Assembly: GCA_947498125.1 (NCBI GenBank) | Contig: CANMJH010000001.1 | Coordinates: 1,488,001-1,552,000, forward strand | Origin: an uncultured Nioella sp. | Lineage (GTDB): Bacteria; Pseudomonadota; Alphaproteobacteria; Rhodobacterales; Rhodobacteraceae | DNA: 64,000 bases | Direction: 5' to 3' | Shown here: positions 22,834 to 32,421 of the stretch, piece after piece | How positions within the stretch are numbered: position 1 is the stretch's first letter | Layout: the number at the start of each line of letters is the position of its first letter | Translations under genes and position numbers: made by a program | The notes under the pieces: generated by a model | Told to the model about the DNA's origin: nothing | Database searches by the model: none | Seen by the model: only the letters and a program-made list of their open reading frames with translations

Positions 22834-24312
22834 TTAATCGTCCAAGTAGGCTTTGACAGTGGCCGCAACACCGTTTTCTTGCAAGGCCGTCAGCATTTTA
22901 GCGAAAGCATCGATGAAGATTGGATCACGTCCGACTGGCCCATAGATATGCTCTTGCGCCAACCAAGCGGCCGGATTTTCCTGTGCCTCTTTGGCAACGG
23001 ACTGCAGACGGTCCCAATCAGGGTCGTTAGGGCCGATCTCGGCCCCGCTTTCGCTTTGACCCAGACAATACCGACACCACATTGCCGAACTCAGCGCCAA
23101 CCCTTCGGGCGCACGTCCCGCTTTGACGTTGTCGCGCACGGAATCCACAATGAATTTCGGCTGTCGGTTCGTGCCATCATAGCACAGCCGCGCAATTGTA
23201 TCGGCCACGCCGGGATTGGCAAAACGATGGCAGATCAATTCCATGTAGTCTTGCGGCGTAAAGCCCGGAACACTGGGAACATGAGGCAACACATCGCTTT
23301 CATGGATCTTGCGCAGATAGGCGTTGATCAAGGGATGCTGCATCGCTTCATGGGCGTATTCGATATCCAACATGGCCGAGGCATAGGCGATAATTGCGTG
23401 ACCGCCATTCAAAATCCGCAGCTTCATCTTTTCGAAGCTTTCCAGATCATCGGTAAAGGTCACGCCGACTTTTTCCAATGCAGGGCGGCCTGCAACGAAT
23501 TTGTCTTCCATCACCCATTGCATGAAGGGTTCACAGAAAACCGGGAAGTTGTCCTCGATCTCAAACTCGTCGACCAAAGCCTTGCGCTCACGCGGGCCGG
23601 TCGCAGGGGTAATTCGGTCGACCATCCCATTTGGGAACGTGACGTTTTCATCCACCCATGCCCCAAAGCTGGCATCTTGCGCCGTCGCCATTTGGACCAC
23701 GGCTTCACGTGCGATATCGCCATTTCCCGGAAGGTTGTCGCAAGACATCACAGTGAAAGGCCCGTGACCTGCTGCTTTGCGCGCGCGCAGGGCTGCCAAA
23801 ATCGCGCCAAAGGCGGTGTTGGGGGTTTCGGGATTGGCAATGTCATGGGCAACAGACGTCTCCGTCGCGTCAAACTTGCCTTCGCCGTCCAGAAAATAGC
23901 CACCTTCTGTTACCGTCAATGAGACGATGCGAATAGACGGATCGGACATTGCCGCAACCAAAGGCGCATTTCCATCCGGCTCAACCGCCGCGAAATCGAT
24001 CATCGCCCCGACGATGGACGCCTTATGGTCGTCGCCATCCACTTCCACCACGGAATAAAGCCAGTTCTGATCGGACAACAGATCCCGCATCTTGGCATCT
24101 GGGGCGCGCACACCGGCGCCGACAAGGGCCCAATCGCTGCTGCCGGGATCTTCGTTGATCAGCTTATTGAGATAAACCGCCTGATGTGCGCGATGGAAAT
24201 TTCCAACACCAATATGAACAATTCCGGGGCTCAGCGCCGCACGGTCATAGCGCGGAATTTCTACCGAGCTGGGCAGATCGTTCAGGGTGTTTTGAGCGAG
24301 TTTATGTGCCAT
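22834..24312 (-). CDS. mtlK: Mannitol 2-dehydrogenase
   Basis: NAD-dependent oxidation of mannitol (and related polyols) to the ketose, mannitol to fructose. 492 residues of the polyol-specific long-chain dehydrogenase family. The N-terminal cofactor motif HIGVGNFHRAHQAVYL and the catalytic signature KLRILNGGHAIIAY (Lys, Asn, His) near residue 300 are present. Last gene of a leftward operon with the exact order smoE-F-G-K-smoS-mtlK known from Rhodobacter sphaeroides, which is why this symbol is used. Spacing to smoS is 15 bases. Confidence 0.95.
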   Translation of the reverse strand: MAHKLAQNTLNDLPSSVEIPRYDRAALSPGIVHIGVGNFHRAHQAVYLNKLINEDPGSSDWALVGAGVRAPDAKMRDLLSDQNWLYSVVEVDGDDHKASIVGAMIDFAAVEPDGNAPLVAAMSDPSIRIVSLTVTEGGYFLDGEGKFDATETSVAHDIANPETPNTAFGAILAALRARKAAGHGPFTVMSCDNLPGNGDIAREAVVQMATAQDASFGAWVDENVTFPNGMVDRITPATGPRERKALVDEFEIEDNFPVFCEPFMQWVMEDKFVAGRPALEKVGVTFTDDLESFEKMKLRILNGGHAIIAYASAMLDIEYAHEAMQHPLINAYLRKIHESDVLPHVPSVPGFTPQDYMELICHRFANPGVADTIARLCYDGTNRQPKFIVDSVRDNVKAGRAPEGLALSSAMWCRYCLGQSESGAEIGPNDPDWDRLQSVAKEAQENPAAWLAQEHIYGPVGRDPIFIDAFAKMLTALQENGVAATVKAYLDD

Positions 24313-24327
24313 ATCTGCGCTTTCTTT

Positions 24328-25101
24328 TCAGCTCATCCAGTTTCCGCCGTCGACATTATATGTCTGGGCGACGATGTATTTTGCGTCATCGGTGGCCAGA
24401 AAAACGGCCATTCCGGTTAAATCTTCTGCGGTGCCCATGCGCCCTGCGGGCACGGCGGCACCAACCGCTTGTTTCTTCTCTCCGGGGGCCAATCCCTCTT
24501 CTGCTGCAAAAAGCGCATCCACATGATCCCAATGTTCACCATCAACAACACCCGGCGCGATGGCATTCACGTTGATCCCATGAGAGATCAGGTTCAGCCC
24601 GGCCGATTGTGTCAGGCTGATCACGGCCGCTTTGGTTGCGCAGTAAACGCCAACTAGGGCCTCACCGCGCCGACCGGCCTGGCTGGCCATATTGATAATC
24701 GTGCCGGGACGTCCCGCGTCGATCATCTTTTTGGCCACCGCTTGCATCATAAAGAGCGTCCCCGCGACATTGACCGAAAAGAGCCGGTCATAGCTTTCGC
24801 GAGAGATTTTGGTGATCGGGGCAAGGTCAAACAAAGCCGCGTTGTTGATCAGGATATCGATCCCTTCCAACTCTGCTTCGGCTTGTTCCACACATGCCTC
24901 GATCGATTTTTGTGACGTGACATCCAGCTCAAGCGCAATTGCACCATTGCCGATATCGAGTGCCGTCTGGCGGGCGGCGACGAGGTTGATATCCCCGATC
25001 GCCACGCGCGCTCCCTCTCGGGAATAGGCTTGGGCGAAAGCTCGCCCTATGCCGCGCGCCGACCCAGTAATGAGGGCCGTTTTCCCCGCCAGTCTGTTCA
25101 C
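24328..25101 (-). CDS. smoS: Sorbitol dehydrogenase, SDR family
   Basis: NAD-dependent short-chain dehydrogenase, 257 residues, expected to oxidise D-glucitol to fructose (and galactitol or iditol more weakly). The cofactor loop [11 protein letters not shown] (about 12-22), NNAAL, and the catalytic YCATKAAV are visible, with the C-terminal [10 protein letters not shown] typical of this group. The start overlaps the smoK stop by four bases (ATGA). Its place between the transporter ATPase and mannitol dehydrogenase matches the R. sphaeroides polyol operon. Confidence 0.93.
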   Translation of the reverse strand: MNRLAGKTALITGSARGIGRAFAQAYSREGARVAIGDINLVAARQTALDIGNGAIALELDVTSQKSIEACVEQAEAELEGIDILINNAALFDLAPITKISRESYDRLFSVNVAGTLFMMQAVAKKMIDAGRPGTIINMASQAGRRGEALVGVYCATKAAVISLTQSAGLNLISHGINVNAIAPGVVDGEHWDHVDALFAAEEGLAPGEKKQAVGAAVPAGRMGTAEDLTGMAVFLATDDAKYIVAQTYNVDGGNWMS

Positions 25102-26102
25102 TCGACCCGTAGGCCCGCGTTGTCGAACTTGTGGAAGCGTTGTTCGTCAGGCGTAAGGTAGATGGTGTCCCCATGCGACATAGTCAGATCGCCAGAGGCC
25201 CGGATTGTCATTGGCTCTTGCATGCCCTCGACATGGACGTGGAAGAACGTGTCAGATCCCAGATGCTCTGCAACGCCAACCGTGCCTTTCCAGGTACCTT
25301 CTGTGGCCGAGACATCGATATGTTCTGGCCGGATACCCACGGTGTGGGCACCACGGTTAGACGCTTCTGTACCAGTCAGAAGGTTCATTTTCGGGCTGCC
25401 AATAAAGCCAGCGACGAAAACGTTCCTTGGGCTGTTGTAAAGCTCCATCGGGGATCCGACTTGCTCAATCACACCGGCCTGCAGAACCACGATTTTGTCT
25501 GCCAAAGTCATGGCTTCGATTTGATCGTGGGTCACGTAGATCATCGTCGTGTCGAGACGCTTATGCAGCTCGGCAATCTCCAGACGCATGCCGTGACGCA
25601 ACGCGGCGTCAAGGTTCGACAGTGGTTCGTCAAAGAGGAAGGCCGACGGCTCACGAACAATCGCACGGCCAATGGCCACACGCTGACGCTGACCACCCGA
25701 AAGCTGGCCCGGACGACGATCAAGATAGTCGGTAAGGTTCAGCGCCTTGGCTGCACCTTCAATCCGGCGATCCTGCTCGGCCTGATCCATGCCCGCCATT
25801 CTCATGGGGAAGGCAATGTTCTTGCGAACTGTCATATGCGGGTAAAGCGCATAGGACTGGAACACCATGGCCAGACCGCGTTTCGCAGGCGGCAGGGCCG
25901 TAGCATCATTGCCATCGATCGAGATCATGCCACCGCTGACATCTTCCAGACCCGCAATCAGACGCAGAAGGGTAGATTTACCGCAACCCGACGGGCCAAC
26001 GAAAACAACGAACTCACCGTCATTAATATTCAGATCGAGGGGCGGAATGACTTCCACATCGCCAAAGGCTTTGCGGACTTGTTGAAGGGTAATTTGTCCC
26101 AT
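25098..26102 (-). CDS. smoK: Polyol ABC transporter ATP-binding protein
   Basis: CUT1-family (MalK/UgpC-like) ATPase of 334 residues. Walker A GPSGCGKS is at about 37-44, signature [14 protein letters not shown] at about 134-147 and Walker [13 protein letters not shown] follows. A C-terminal MOP/TOBE-like regulatory domain begins near 240 ([10 protein letters not shown]). It energises the SmoF/SmoG permease pair from the cytoplasm. The gene lies 11 bases after smoG. Confidence 0.94.
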   Translation of the reverse strand: MGQITLQQVRKAFGDVEVIPPLDLNINDGEFVVFVGPSGCGKSTLLRLIAGLEDVSGGMISIDGNDATALPPAKRGLAMVFQSYALYPHMTVRKNIAFPMRMAGMDQAEQDRRIEGAAKALNLTDYLDRRPGQLSGGQRQRVAIGRAIVREPSAFLFDEPLSNLDAALRHGMRLEIAELHKRLDTTMIYVTHDQIEAMTLADKIVVLQAGVIEQVGSPMELYNSPRNVFVAGFIGSPKMNLLTGTEASNRGAHTVGIRPEHIDVSATEGTWKGTVGVAEHLGSDTFFHVHVEGMQEPMTIRASGDLTMSHGDTIYLTPDEQRFHKFDNAGLRVE

Positions 26103-26113
26103 GTCGAATTTCC

Positions 26114-26944
26114 TTACTTAACCGCGCCGAAGGTGAGGCCACGGACGAGTTGTTTCTGGCTGAACCAGCCAAGGATGAGGATCGGTGCAATTGCCATAGT
26201 CGAGGCAGCACTGAGCTTGGCAAAGAAGAGGCCTTCTGGGCTGGAGTAGCTTGCAATAAAGGCTGTCAGCGGCGCCGCATCTACCGAGGTCAGATTCAGC
26301 GTCCAGAACGCTTCATTCCAAGCCAAGATAAAGTTCAGGAGCAACGTTGACGCAATTCCGGGCACTGCCATCGGCGTCAAGACATACAAGATCTCTTCTT
26401 TAAGCGAGGCCCCATCCATTCGAGAGGCTTCTAGGATTTCCCCGGGAATTTCCCGGAAGTAGGTATAGAGCATCCAGACAATGATCGGCAGGTTGATCAG
26501 CATCAAGATGACGACCAGAGCAAAGCGGTTGTCCAGAACCCCAAGCTGAATACACAGCAGGTAGATTGGGTACAGAACACCAACCGCCGGCAACATCTTA
26601 GTCGACAGCATCCACAGAAGGATATCTTTGGTCCGACGTGATGGCACAAAGGCCATGGACCAAGCCGCCGGGATGGCGATGATAATACCCAGGATCGTCG
26701 AGCCACCCGCGATCAAGATCGAGTTGCTCAGGAAGCGCGCGTAGTTCGAGCGATCCATGACCTCAGCATAGTTTTCCAGCGTCCAGTCAAACCCAAGAAA
26801 GATCGGCGGGTTTGCAATCGCGTCGGCCTCGGTCTTGAACGAGGTCAGGATGGTCCACAGGATCGGGAAGAAAATTAGAAATCCTATGGACCAAGCAATG
26901 ACCGTGTTCAGGGCTTTGCGTTGATTTGTAACAGCACGTGCCAT
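26114..26944 (-). CDS. smoG: Polyol ABC transporter permease
   Basis: Inner-membrane component of the polyol importer, MalG type, 276 residues with six hydrophobic segments. The EAA loop that contacts the ATPase reads [20 protein letters not shown] (about 188-207). It lies ten bases after smoF and 11 before smoK. It forms a heterodimer with SmoF. Confidence 0.93.
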   Translation of the reverse strand: MARAVTNQRKALNTVIAWSIGFLIFFPILWTILTSFKTEADAIANPPIFLGFDWTLENYAEVMDRSNYARFLSNSILIAGGSTILGIIIAIPAAWSMAFVPSRRTKDILLWMLSTKMLPAVGVLYPIYLLCIQLGVLDNRFALVVILMLINLPIIVWMLYTYFREIPGEILEASRMDGASLKEEILYVLTPMAVPGIASTLLLNFILAWNEAFWTLNLTSVDAAPLTAFIASYSSPEGLFFAKLSAASTMAIAPILILGWFSQKQLVRGLTFGAVK

Positions 26945-26954
26945 TTTTGGTCCC

Positions 26955-27821
26955 TCACTTATCCAGGTTTTTGCCGACGATGCGCATCAAGAAGATGGCA
27001 ACGATATTGGCAAGGATGATGGCGTAGACACCGCCGGCAGAGCCGAGGCCCACATTCTGGCTTTCCAGCACGCGCTGGTAGATCAGGTAGGTCAGCGTCC
27101 GGGTACCAAATGCACCACCTGTCGTCACGAAGATCTCGGCAAAGACTGCCAACAAGAAGATCGTCTGGATCAGGATGACAATGGTGATCGCCCGGCCAAG
27201 GTGCGGCAGAATGATATAGGCAAAGCGTGACGTCCATTTCGCGCCATCCATTTCAGCTGCTTCCAGCTGCTCGCTATCCAGCGATTGGATTGCCGTCAAA
27301 AGAATGAGCGTCGCAAAAGGAAGCCACTGCCAGGACACGATCATTACGATCGAGAACACCGGCACTTCTGTTAGCCAGACAACCGGGTCGCCTCCAAAGA
27401 AGCGCCATAAATGGGCGAACACGCCGTTGACCGGGTCCATGAACATGTTCTTCCAGACCAGGGCAGACACTGTTGGCATCACAAAGAAGGGTGCGATGAC
27501 AAGAATTCGGACAACGCCTTGCCCCCAGAGGGGCTGGTCCAAAAGAAGCGCGAGCATGATGCCAAATACAATCGAGATGACCAGAACACCGCCAACGATG
27601 AACAAGGTGGTCTGAACCGCAGGCCAGAAAGCGCTTGATGAGATGAAACGAGAGAAGTTCTCAAGGCCTACAAAACCTTGGTCACCTCCGCGTAGGGGTA
27701 GATAGCTACGTACCGAAAACCACAGCGTCATGCCTAGGGGCACAAGCATCCAGACGAGGAGCAAAAAGACCGCGGGGGCCATCATTATCCGCGCTGCAGA
27801 TCGGGAACTCTGAGTCGCCAT
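26955..27821 (-). CDS. smoF: Polyol ABC transporter permease
   Basis: MalF-type inner-membrane permease of 288 residues from the ATG at 27821 (MATQSSRSAA), chosen because GGAGGA stands eight bases before it; an in-frame start six codons earlier overlaps that site. Six hydrophobic segments, EAA loop EAAEMDGAKWTSRFAYIILP. It is 123 bases downstream of the binding-protein gene, with a stable GC-rich hairpin in the gap. Confidence 0.93.
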   Translation of the reverse strand: MATQSSRSAARIMMAPAVFLLLVWMLVPLGMTLWFSVRSYLPLRGGDQGFVGLENFSRFISSSAFWPAVQTTLFIVGGVLVISIVFGIMLALLLDQPLWGQGVVRILVIAPFFVMPTVSALVWKNMFMDPVNGVFAHLWRFFGGDPVVWLTEVPVFSIVMIVSWQWLPFATLILLTAIQSLDSEQLEAAEMDGAKWTSRFAYIILPHLGRAITIVILIQTIFLLAVFAEIFVTTGGAFGTRTLTYLIYQRVLESQNVGLGSAGGVYAIILANIVAIFLMRIVGKNLDK

Positions 27822-27901
27822 GACACAAATCCTCCGCATTCGGGCCGCGATGGCCCGGGAATGTTAAAGTGGGTTAGTCTTATTTGAGAGAGAGATTGTC
27901 A

Positions 27902-27926
27902 GAAGGCGGCGGCAGCCGCCGCCTTC
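27902..27926 (-). other. GC-rich stem-loop between smoE and smoF
   Basis: GAAGGCGGCG (27902-27911) pairs with CGCCGCCTTC (27917-27926) around a five-base loop, 18 bases past the smoE stop. No U-tract follows on the minus strand. This is the placement expected for an mRNA-stabilising element that protects the highly expressed binding-protein message. Confidence 0.65.
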
Positions 27927-27944
27927 AAACTTTGCGTGGAACGC

Positions 27945-29261
27945 TTAGCGGTAGCCCGCTGCTTCCATCGCTTCGTTGGTGATTGCCTGAGCAGTCGCCA
28001 GTGCTTCTTCGATGGTCTGCTGACCAGCGTAAGCGGCAGAGAATTCCTGGCTTACTTCGGTCGCGATACCAGCGAATTCAGGGATAGCTGCGAACTGGAC
28101 ACCTACGTAAGGAACCGGATCAACAGTTGGGTTGTTTGGATCAGCCGACAGGATCGAGTCCAAAGTCATCTGAGCAAAAGGAACCGCCTGGTAGTCTGGG
28201 TTCTCATAGAGAGAGATCCGTGCGCCCGGAGGAACGTTCGCCCAACCTTCGTTAGCAGCAACCATTTCGATGTAGTCAGTCGAAGTTGCCCACTCGAGGA
28301 AGGTCATCGCTGCTTCTTCCTGCTGTGTACCAGCGGGGATCGCCAGTGCCCAAGCCCAGAGCCAGTTCGAACGACGGCCCAGACCATTGTCAGGTGCCAG
28401 AGCGAAGCCGACGCTGTCAGCATATTCGCTGTCATCGGGGTTGGTTACGAAAGAAGCCGCAACAGTGGCGTCAATCCACATGCCGCAAAGGCCTTGGTTA
28501 AACAGGTTCAGGTTCTCAGTGAAGCCGTTGGTCGCGAAACCAGCCGGACCAGAGGCCTGCATCATGTCATTGTAGAAATTCAGGGTGTTGGCCCATTCTT
28601 CAGTGTCGAACTGGGCGTTCCAGTCTTCGTCGAACCAGCGTGCGCCGAACGAGTTGGACATTGCAGTGATGAATGCACCACCTTCACCCCAACCTGGCTT
28701 ACCGCGCAGGCAGATGCCGTTGACGTCATTTTCACGGTCGGTCATTGCAGCCGCTGCTTCAGCGATGAATTCCCAAGTTGGAGCGTCAGGCATTTCAAGG
28801 CCAGCTGCTTCCATCAGGTCCGTGCGATACATAACCATTGACGATTCACCATAGAAAGGCGCCGCATAAAGCGTGCCATCATGGCTCAGACCGCCTGCCA
28901 TCGCTGGCAGAATGTCATCAACGTTATATTCTTCAGACAACCCATCAAGCGGGACAAGCCAGCCATTGGCGCCCCAAATCGGTGTCTCGTACATACCGAT
29001 GGTCATGATGTCGAACTGACCACCGTTCGTGGTGATGTCCGTGGTTACACGCTGGCGAAGAACGTTCTCTTCAAGCGTAACCCACTCAACCGAAATTCCG
29101 GTATCTTCAGTGAACTGGTCGGTGTAACCCTGCATGCGGATCATGTCACCATTGTTCACGGTCGCAATCGTGATCGTCGTGGCATGGCCGTCAGCCAGTG
29201 CCATTCCAGAAATAGCGCAAAGCGCCGTTGCACCCATAAGGGCGCGACTCACCATCTTCAT
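27945..29261 (-). CDS. smoE: Polyol ABC transporter substrate-binding protein
   Basis: Periplasmic receptor for sorbitol/mannitol, 438 residues from the ATG at 29261 (MKMVSRALMG), preceded by GGGAGG. The Sec signal peptide ends near GMALADG. The mature protein is a family-1 extracellular solute-binding fold (GDMIRMQGYTDQFTEDTGIS at the start; AAMTFLEWATSTDY near the C-terminus). First gene of the polyol operon. The regulator gene smoC found beside this operon in R. sphaeroides is not present in the window. Confidence 0.93.
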   Translation of the reverse strand: MKMVSRALMGATALCAISGMALADGHATTITIATVNNGDMIRMQGYTDQFTEDTGISVEWVTLEENVLRQRVTTDITTNGGQFDIMTIGMYETPIWGANGWLVPLDGLSEEYNVDDILPAMAGGLSHDGTLYAAPFYGESSMVMYRTDLMEAAGLEMPDAPTWEFIAEAAAAMTDRENDVNGICLRGKPGWGEGGAFITAMSNSFGARWFDEDWNAQFDTEEWANTLNFYNDMMQASGPAGFATNGFTENLNLFNQGLCGMWIDATVAASFVTNPDDSEYADSVGFALAPDNGLGRRSNWLWAWALAIPAGTQQEEAAMTFLEWATSTDYIEMVAANEGWANVPPGARISLYENPDYQAVPFAQMTLDSILSADPNNPTVDPVPYVGVQFAAIPEFAGIATEVSQEFSAAYAGQQTIEEALATAQAITNEAMEAAGYR

Positions 29262-29313
29262 TAGTTTTTCCTCCCGATGCCCAGTGCCGGGCATTTGCTA
29301 TCATAGTGAGCAA

Positions 29314-29342
29314 ATATTCAACGAAACAAACTCATACGTCAA
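29314..29342 (-). promoter_or_regulatory. Promoter of the polyol operon
   Basis: On the minus strand TTGACG (29342-29337), a 17-base spacer and GAATAT (29319-29314) make a good sigma-70 type promoter. The -10 lies about 52 bases before the smoE start, with GGGAGG as ribosome site downstream. Confidence 0.55.
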
Positions 29343-29468
29343 CAACTTCGTGAGCATTGAGACACAATATGTCCAGAAAACCCAATAAAAGTTGAAAATA
29401 TTAACCAGGAAGGGTGTGGGAAAAGACCGGTCCAACCCGAATCGATAGATTCGCGGCGTGCTGAAAAA

Positions 29469-30272
29469 TTAGGTGTCCATGAGCCATTCCACCGCAGGGT
29501 CCGCTTGAAAACGCCATTTTCTGAGCGGTCCTGCCATGACATTCAGGTAGTACATTTCGAAGCCATGAGGCGCGCCGCACGGATGATGACCGCGGGGCAC
29601 AAGCACCACATCGCCATCCTTGACGGCCATTGTTTCATCCAAGGTTCCGTCCTCAGTATACACCCGCTGAATTCCGAAACCCTGCGCCGGGTTCAGCCGG
29701 TGGTAGTATGTTTCTTCCAAATAGGTGATCCTTGGGAAATCGTCCTCGTCATGTCGATGACTTGGGTAAGACGACCAATGCCCTGCGGGGGTAAATACCT
29801 CGGTCACCAAAAGGCTATCGCAATAATCTTCGGCCTCCATCGCAATATTATTAATATAGCGCGCATTGGTGCCTTCACCGCGTTGCGTCAGGGAAATGCC
29901 GCTTGGGTCAATCTTGCGCGGCTGATGACCGGACACGCCCGGCGCTTTGCAGACGGCAATTGTGCAATTTGTGGTTGCAGTGGCGGTCCAGTTAACGCCG
30001 TTGGGCAGATATAGGCAATGCGGCGGAGACTTTTCGAACACGTCCATTCGGTCGCCCAATTCGCCCCAGCTTTGCCCTGCCCCTGTCAGCTCTGCCTTAC
30101 CCTCGACCATGACCAAGATCACTTCTGTTTCGCCCGTCCCTTCGGAAGCAGTTTCGCCTGCGCGCAGTCGGTACAAAGAGAACCCAACATAGCGCCAACC
30201 GGCAGAGGCTGGCGTGATCTCATGAGTTTTACCATGGGTCCCAAAGGGTTTTTGAAGTAGTCGGCTCATCAT
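29469..30272 (-). CDS. iolB: 5-deoxy-glucuronate isomerase
   Basis: Converts 5-deoxy-D-glucuronate to 5-dehydro-2-deoxy-D-gluconate in myo-inositol catabolism. 267 residues with a bicupin fold. The metal-site stretch HWSSYPSHRHDED (about 172-184) and later GFGIQRVYTED and VPRGHHPCGAPHGFEMYYLN are strongly diagnostic. Two adjacent ATG codons exist; the outer one is used. No other iol gene is in the window, so it is separated from its pathway here, though it lies next to the polyol operon. Probably a single-gene transcript. Confidence 0.92.
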   Translation of the reverse strand: MMSRLLQKPFGTHGKTHEITPASAGWRYVGFSLYRLRAGETASEGTGETEVILVMVEGKAELTGAGQSWGELGDRMDVFEKSPPHCLYLPNGVNWTATATTNCTIAVCKAPGVSGHQPRKIDPSGISLTQRGEGTNARYINNIAMEAEDYCDSLLVTEVFTPAGHWSSYPSHRHDEDDFPRITYLEETYYHRLNPAQGFGIQRVYTEDGTLDETMAVKDGDVVLVPRGHHPCGAPHGFEMYYLNVMAGPLRKWRFQADPAVEWLMDT

Positions 30273-30349
30273 TATGTTCCTGCCTTGCGTGCCAAGTGTG
30301 ACCTAGACTGTCGCAAGCGGATGAAGAAAAAGCAAAACCAGAAACGTCA

Positions 30350-32413
30350 CTACGCGTCCTGCATTTTGTTGAACAACGCCTCGAATGCCTCTAACGGCGC
30401 AGGGCGCGCCACCCAATATCCTTGGATCTGATCGCAATCATGCTCACAGAGCCAATCATATTGCTCTTTGGTTTCGACACCTTCAGCCACAATCGTTGCG
30501 CCAATTTGTTTTCCCAACGCCAAGATCAGCCGGATAATCGGGCCTGATGCAGGAAGTTGGCTGACAAAGGATCGGTCGATCTTCAAACAGTTGAGAGGGA
30601 ACCGAGAGATATAAGACAAGTTCGAGTACCCGGTCCCAAAATCATCAATAGCCACCTGATAGCCCATATCCGTAATGCGTTGCAGGCGTGCCGCAATATC
30701 ATGATGGTCGCCAATCAGAACGGTTTCGGTGACTTCCAATTCGATTTTCCCATGAGGAAACCCGGGCTGTTCCGAGTAAGCGCGCAGCGCATCCATCATT
30801 CGATCATTGGCAAACTGGCGAGGAGAAATATTGACCGACAGGCTGCAGTCAATATTTGCGTCGCGCCAGCGCGAAGCCAGATCGAAGCCCATTTCAAGAA
30901 CCTGCTGGCCGAGCTTTTCGATCATCCCGGTTTCTTCACAGATCGGGATAAAGGTATTTGGCATCATCAGACCGCGGCGCGGGTGTTCCCAACGCGCCAA
31001 ACCTTCGGCCGACACAATTTGCCCTGACTTAACGTCGATGCGTGGCTGCAAATGTAGCAGGAACTCTTGGTTATCAATCGCTTCCTTGATCTGGTATTCA
31101 AGCTTCACCCGTTCTTGTGCGGCAAGCCCCATTTCCTCGTCATAAACCGTATAGCGATTACGCCCGCCCTTTTTAGATGCATAGAGCGCGATGTCAGCCT
31201 GCCGAAGGACAGTATCAAGGTCAGATTGCGACGGATCGAAGACCGCGATCCCCATACTGGCGTGGACGGAAAAGCTGGTGGTGCCGCTGAAAATGGGTGA
31301 CGAGATATCCGCAAAGAGCCGCTCGACATGCAGCATGAACTCTTCATCATCATCAATATTCTCGAACAGAACAACAAACTCGTCGCCGCCAAGACGCACT
31401 ACGATGCCTTTGGGCTCCATGGCCTTTTGCGAGCGCTGTGCCAATTCACGCAGGACAATATCACCAAGCTCATGGCCAAACGTATCATTGATCTGTTTGA
31501 ACCGGTCGACATCGAAATAAAGCAAGGCGCTTTTCAACGAGCCCTTTCGACCAAGGCGGCCCATGAATTTCTGCAAGAACGCCCGATTGTAGCAACCGGT
31601 CAGCTGATCGCGATCAGCCAAGTAGCGGGCTTTGTCCCGGGCAATCTTTAACTCACTGACATCGATGGCCGTTAGCAAAATAGCAGGCTCACCAGTTACC
31701 GCGTCGCTACATTGCTTGGCCGAAAGGTCAAACCAACGTTCTTGGTTTCCAGAACTGACCTTTGCCACTTGCCGATGTTCGCCGGCGCCGTCGAGCTCAA
31801 ACATCATAAGGTCGTAATCTGTTTGATCGACAAAAAGGTTCGAGAGCGTTTTGGAGGAATCGTCCGTCGCATTCCGGGCGGCCGGGTTCATATATAGCGG
31901 GGGGCCGTTCACAGCATAAAGCGTGATCATCACATCGGTATGAAGAAGCGCCTCAGCGCTGCGCAGGTTTTCCGGCTCATCATCGGCCTGCCCCAAAACC
32001 TCACATTGCATCGCCATTCGCCCGTCAAGCAGACGAAACCCACGAAACACAACCATGACGCTTGTCGGCACCCCATTGGGGTAAAGCGTCCACATTTCTT
32101 TAAAATAGGCGTCTCGCTCTAAGAAATCCGCCTGATACTGCTTTAGCCGTTTTGAAACGGTTGGAGACATGTCTTGCGACATATCCCGTTCACGCAGTTC
32201 TTTTTCGGTTTTGGCCTGCCACATATGGCAGGCCTGAGCATTCGCAAAAACAACCCGTGCGTTGTCGATATCGAAAACCCAAATTGGCGTTTGAAGCCCC
32301 CGTGCAGCGGCAAAAAGGTCTGGAAAGATAAACTGTTCGATCTCTGCCCCTTCCTTGTTCACCGTTTCACTTCCAATCTCGGAATTCATATCCTGCATAA
32401 CACGGGATCCCAT
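30350..32413 (-). CDS. PAS-PAS-GGDEF-EAL signalling protein (diguanylate cyclase/phosphodiesterase)
   Basis: Cytoplasmic c-di-GMP enzyme of about 687 residues with no membrane segments. Two PAS-like sensor domains (about 30-145 and 155-265) are followed by GGDEF (about 275-435) and EAL (about 445-680). The cyclase motif GGDEF is intact; the allosteric RxxD site normally just before it is absent. In the EAL domain the signature reads EGLARW, with the metal ligands DDFGTGYSNL, KIDRSFV and AEGVET intact, so it may be active as a phosphodiesterase. Several clustered starts exist; 32413 or 32398 are both possible. It follows the glutathione transferase by eight bases. Confidence 0.92.
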   Translation of the reverse strand: MGSRVMQDMNSEIGSETVNKEGAEIEQFIFPDLFAAARGLQTPIWVFDIDNARVVFANAQACHMWQAKTEKELRERDMSQDMSPTVSKRLKQYQADFLERDAYFKEMWTLYPNGVPTSVMVVFRGFRLLDGRMAMQCEVLGQADDEPENLRSAEALLHTDVMITLYAVNGPPLYMNPAARNATDDSSKTLSNLFVDQTDYDLMMFELDGAGEHRQVAKVSSGNQERWFDLSAKQCSDAVTGEPAILLTAIDVSELKIARDKARYLADRDQLTGCYNRAFLQKFMGRLGRKGSLKSALLYFDVDRFKQINDTFGHELGDIVLRELAQRSQKAMEPKGIVVRLGGDEFVVLFENIDDDEEFMLHVERLFADISSPIFSGTTSFSVHASMGIAVFDPSQSDLDTVLRQADIALYASKKGGRNRYTVYDEEMGLAAQERVKLEYQIKEAIDNQEFLLHLQPRIDVKSGQIVSAEGLARWEHPRRGLMMPNTFIPICEETGMIEKLGQQVLEMGFDLASRWRDANIDCSLSVNISPRQFANDRMMDALRAYSEQPGFPHGKIELEVTETVLIGDHHDIAARLQRITDMGYQVAIDDFGTGYSNLSYISRFPLNCLKIDRSFVSQLPASGPIIRLILALGKQIGATIVAEGVETKEQYDWLCEHDCDQIQGYWVARPAPLEAFEALFNKMQDA

Positions 32414-32421
32414 ACCTTATG

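Noticed and set aside
22879-23922. Open frame of 347 codons on the plus strand
   Set aside because: Antisense to mannitol dehydrogenase, which has all catalytic motifs. No family resemblance.
25131-26249. Open frame of 372 codons on the plus strand
   Set aside because: Exactly antisense to smoK and the start of smoG, whose motifs are complete; the translation is rich in His/Arg and resembles no family. A codon-bias shadow.
27936-28841. Open frame of 301 codons on the plus strand
   Set aside because: Antisense to the polyol binding-protein gene; Cys/Arg-rich translation without domains.
29438-29453. CGAATC-GATA-GATTCG hairpin after iolB as a terminator
   Set aside because: The stem is only six pairs and no U-tract follows on the minus strand; it may be chance, so it was not listed as a feature.
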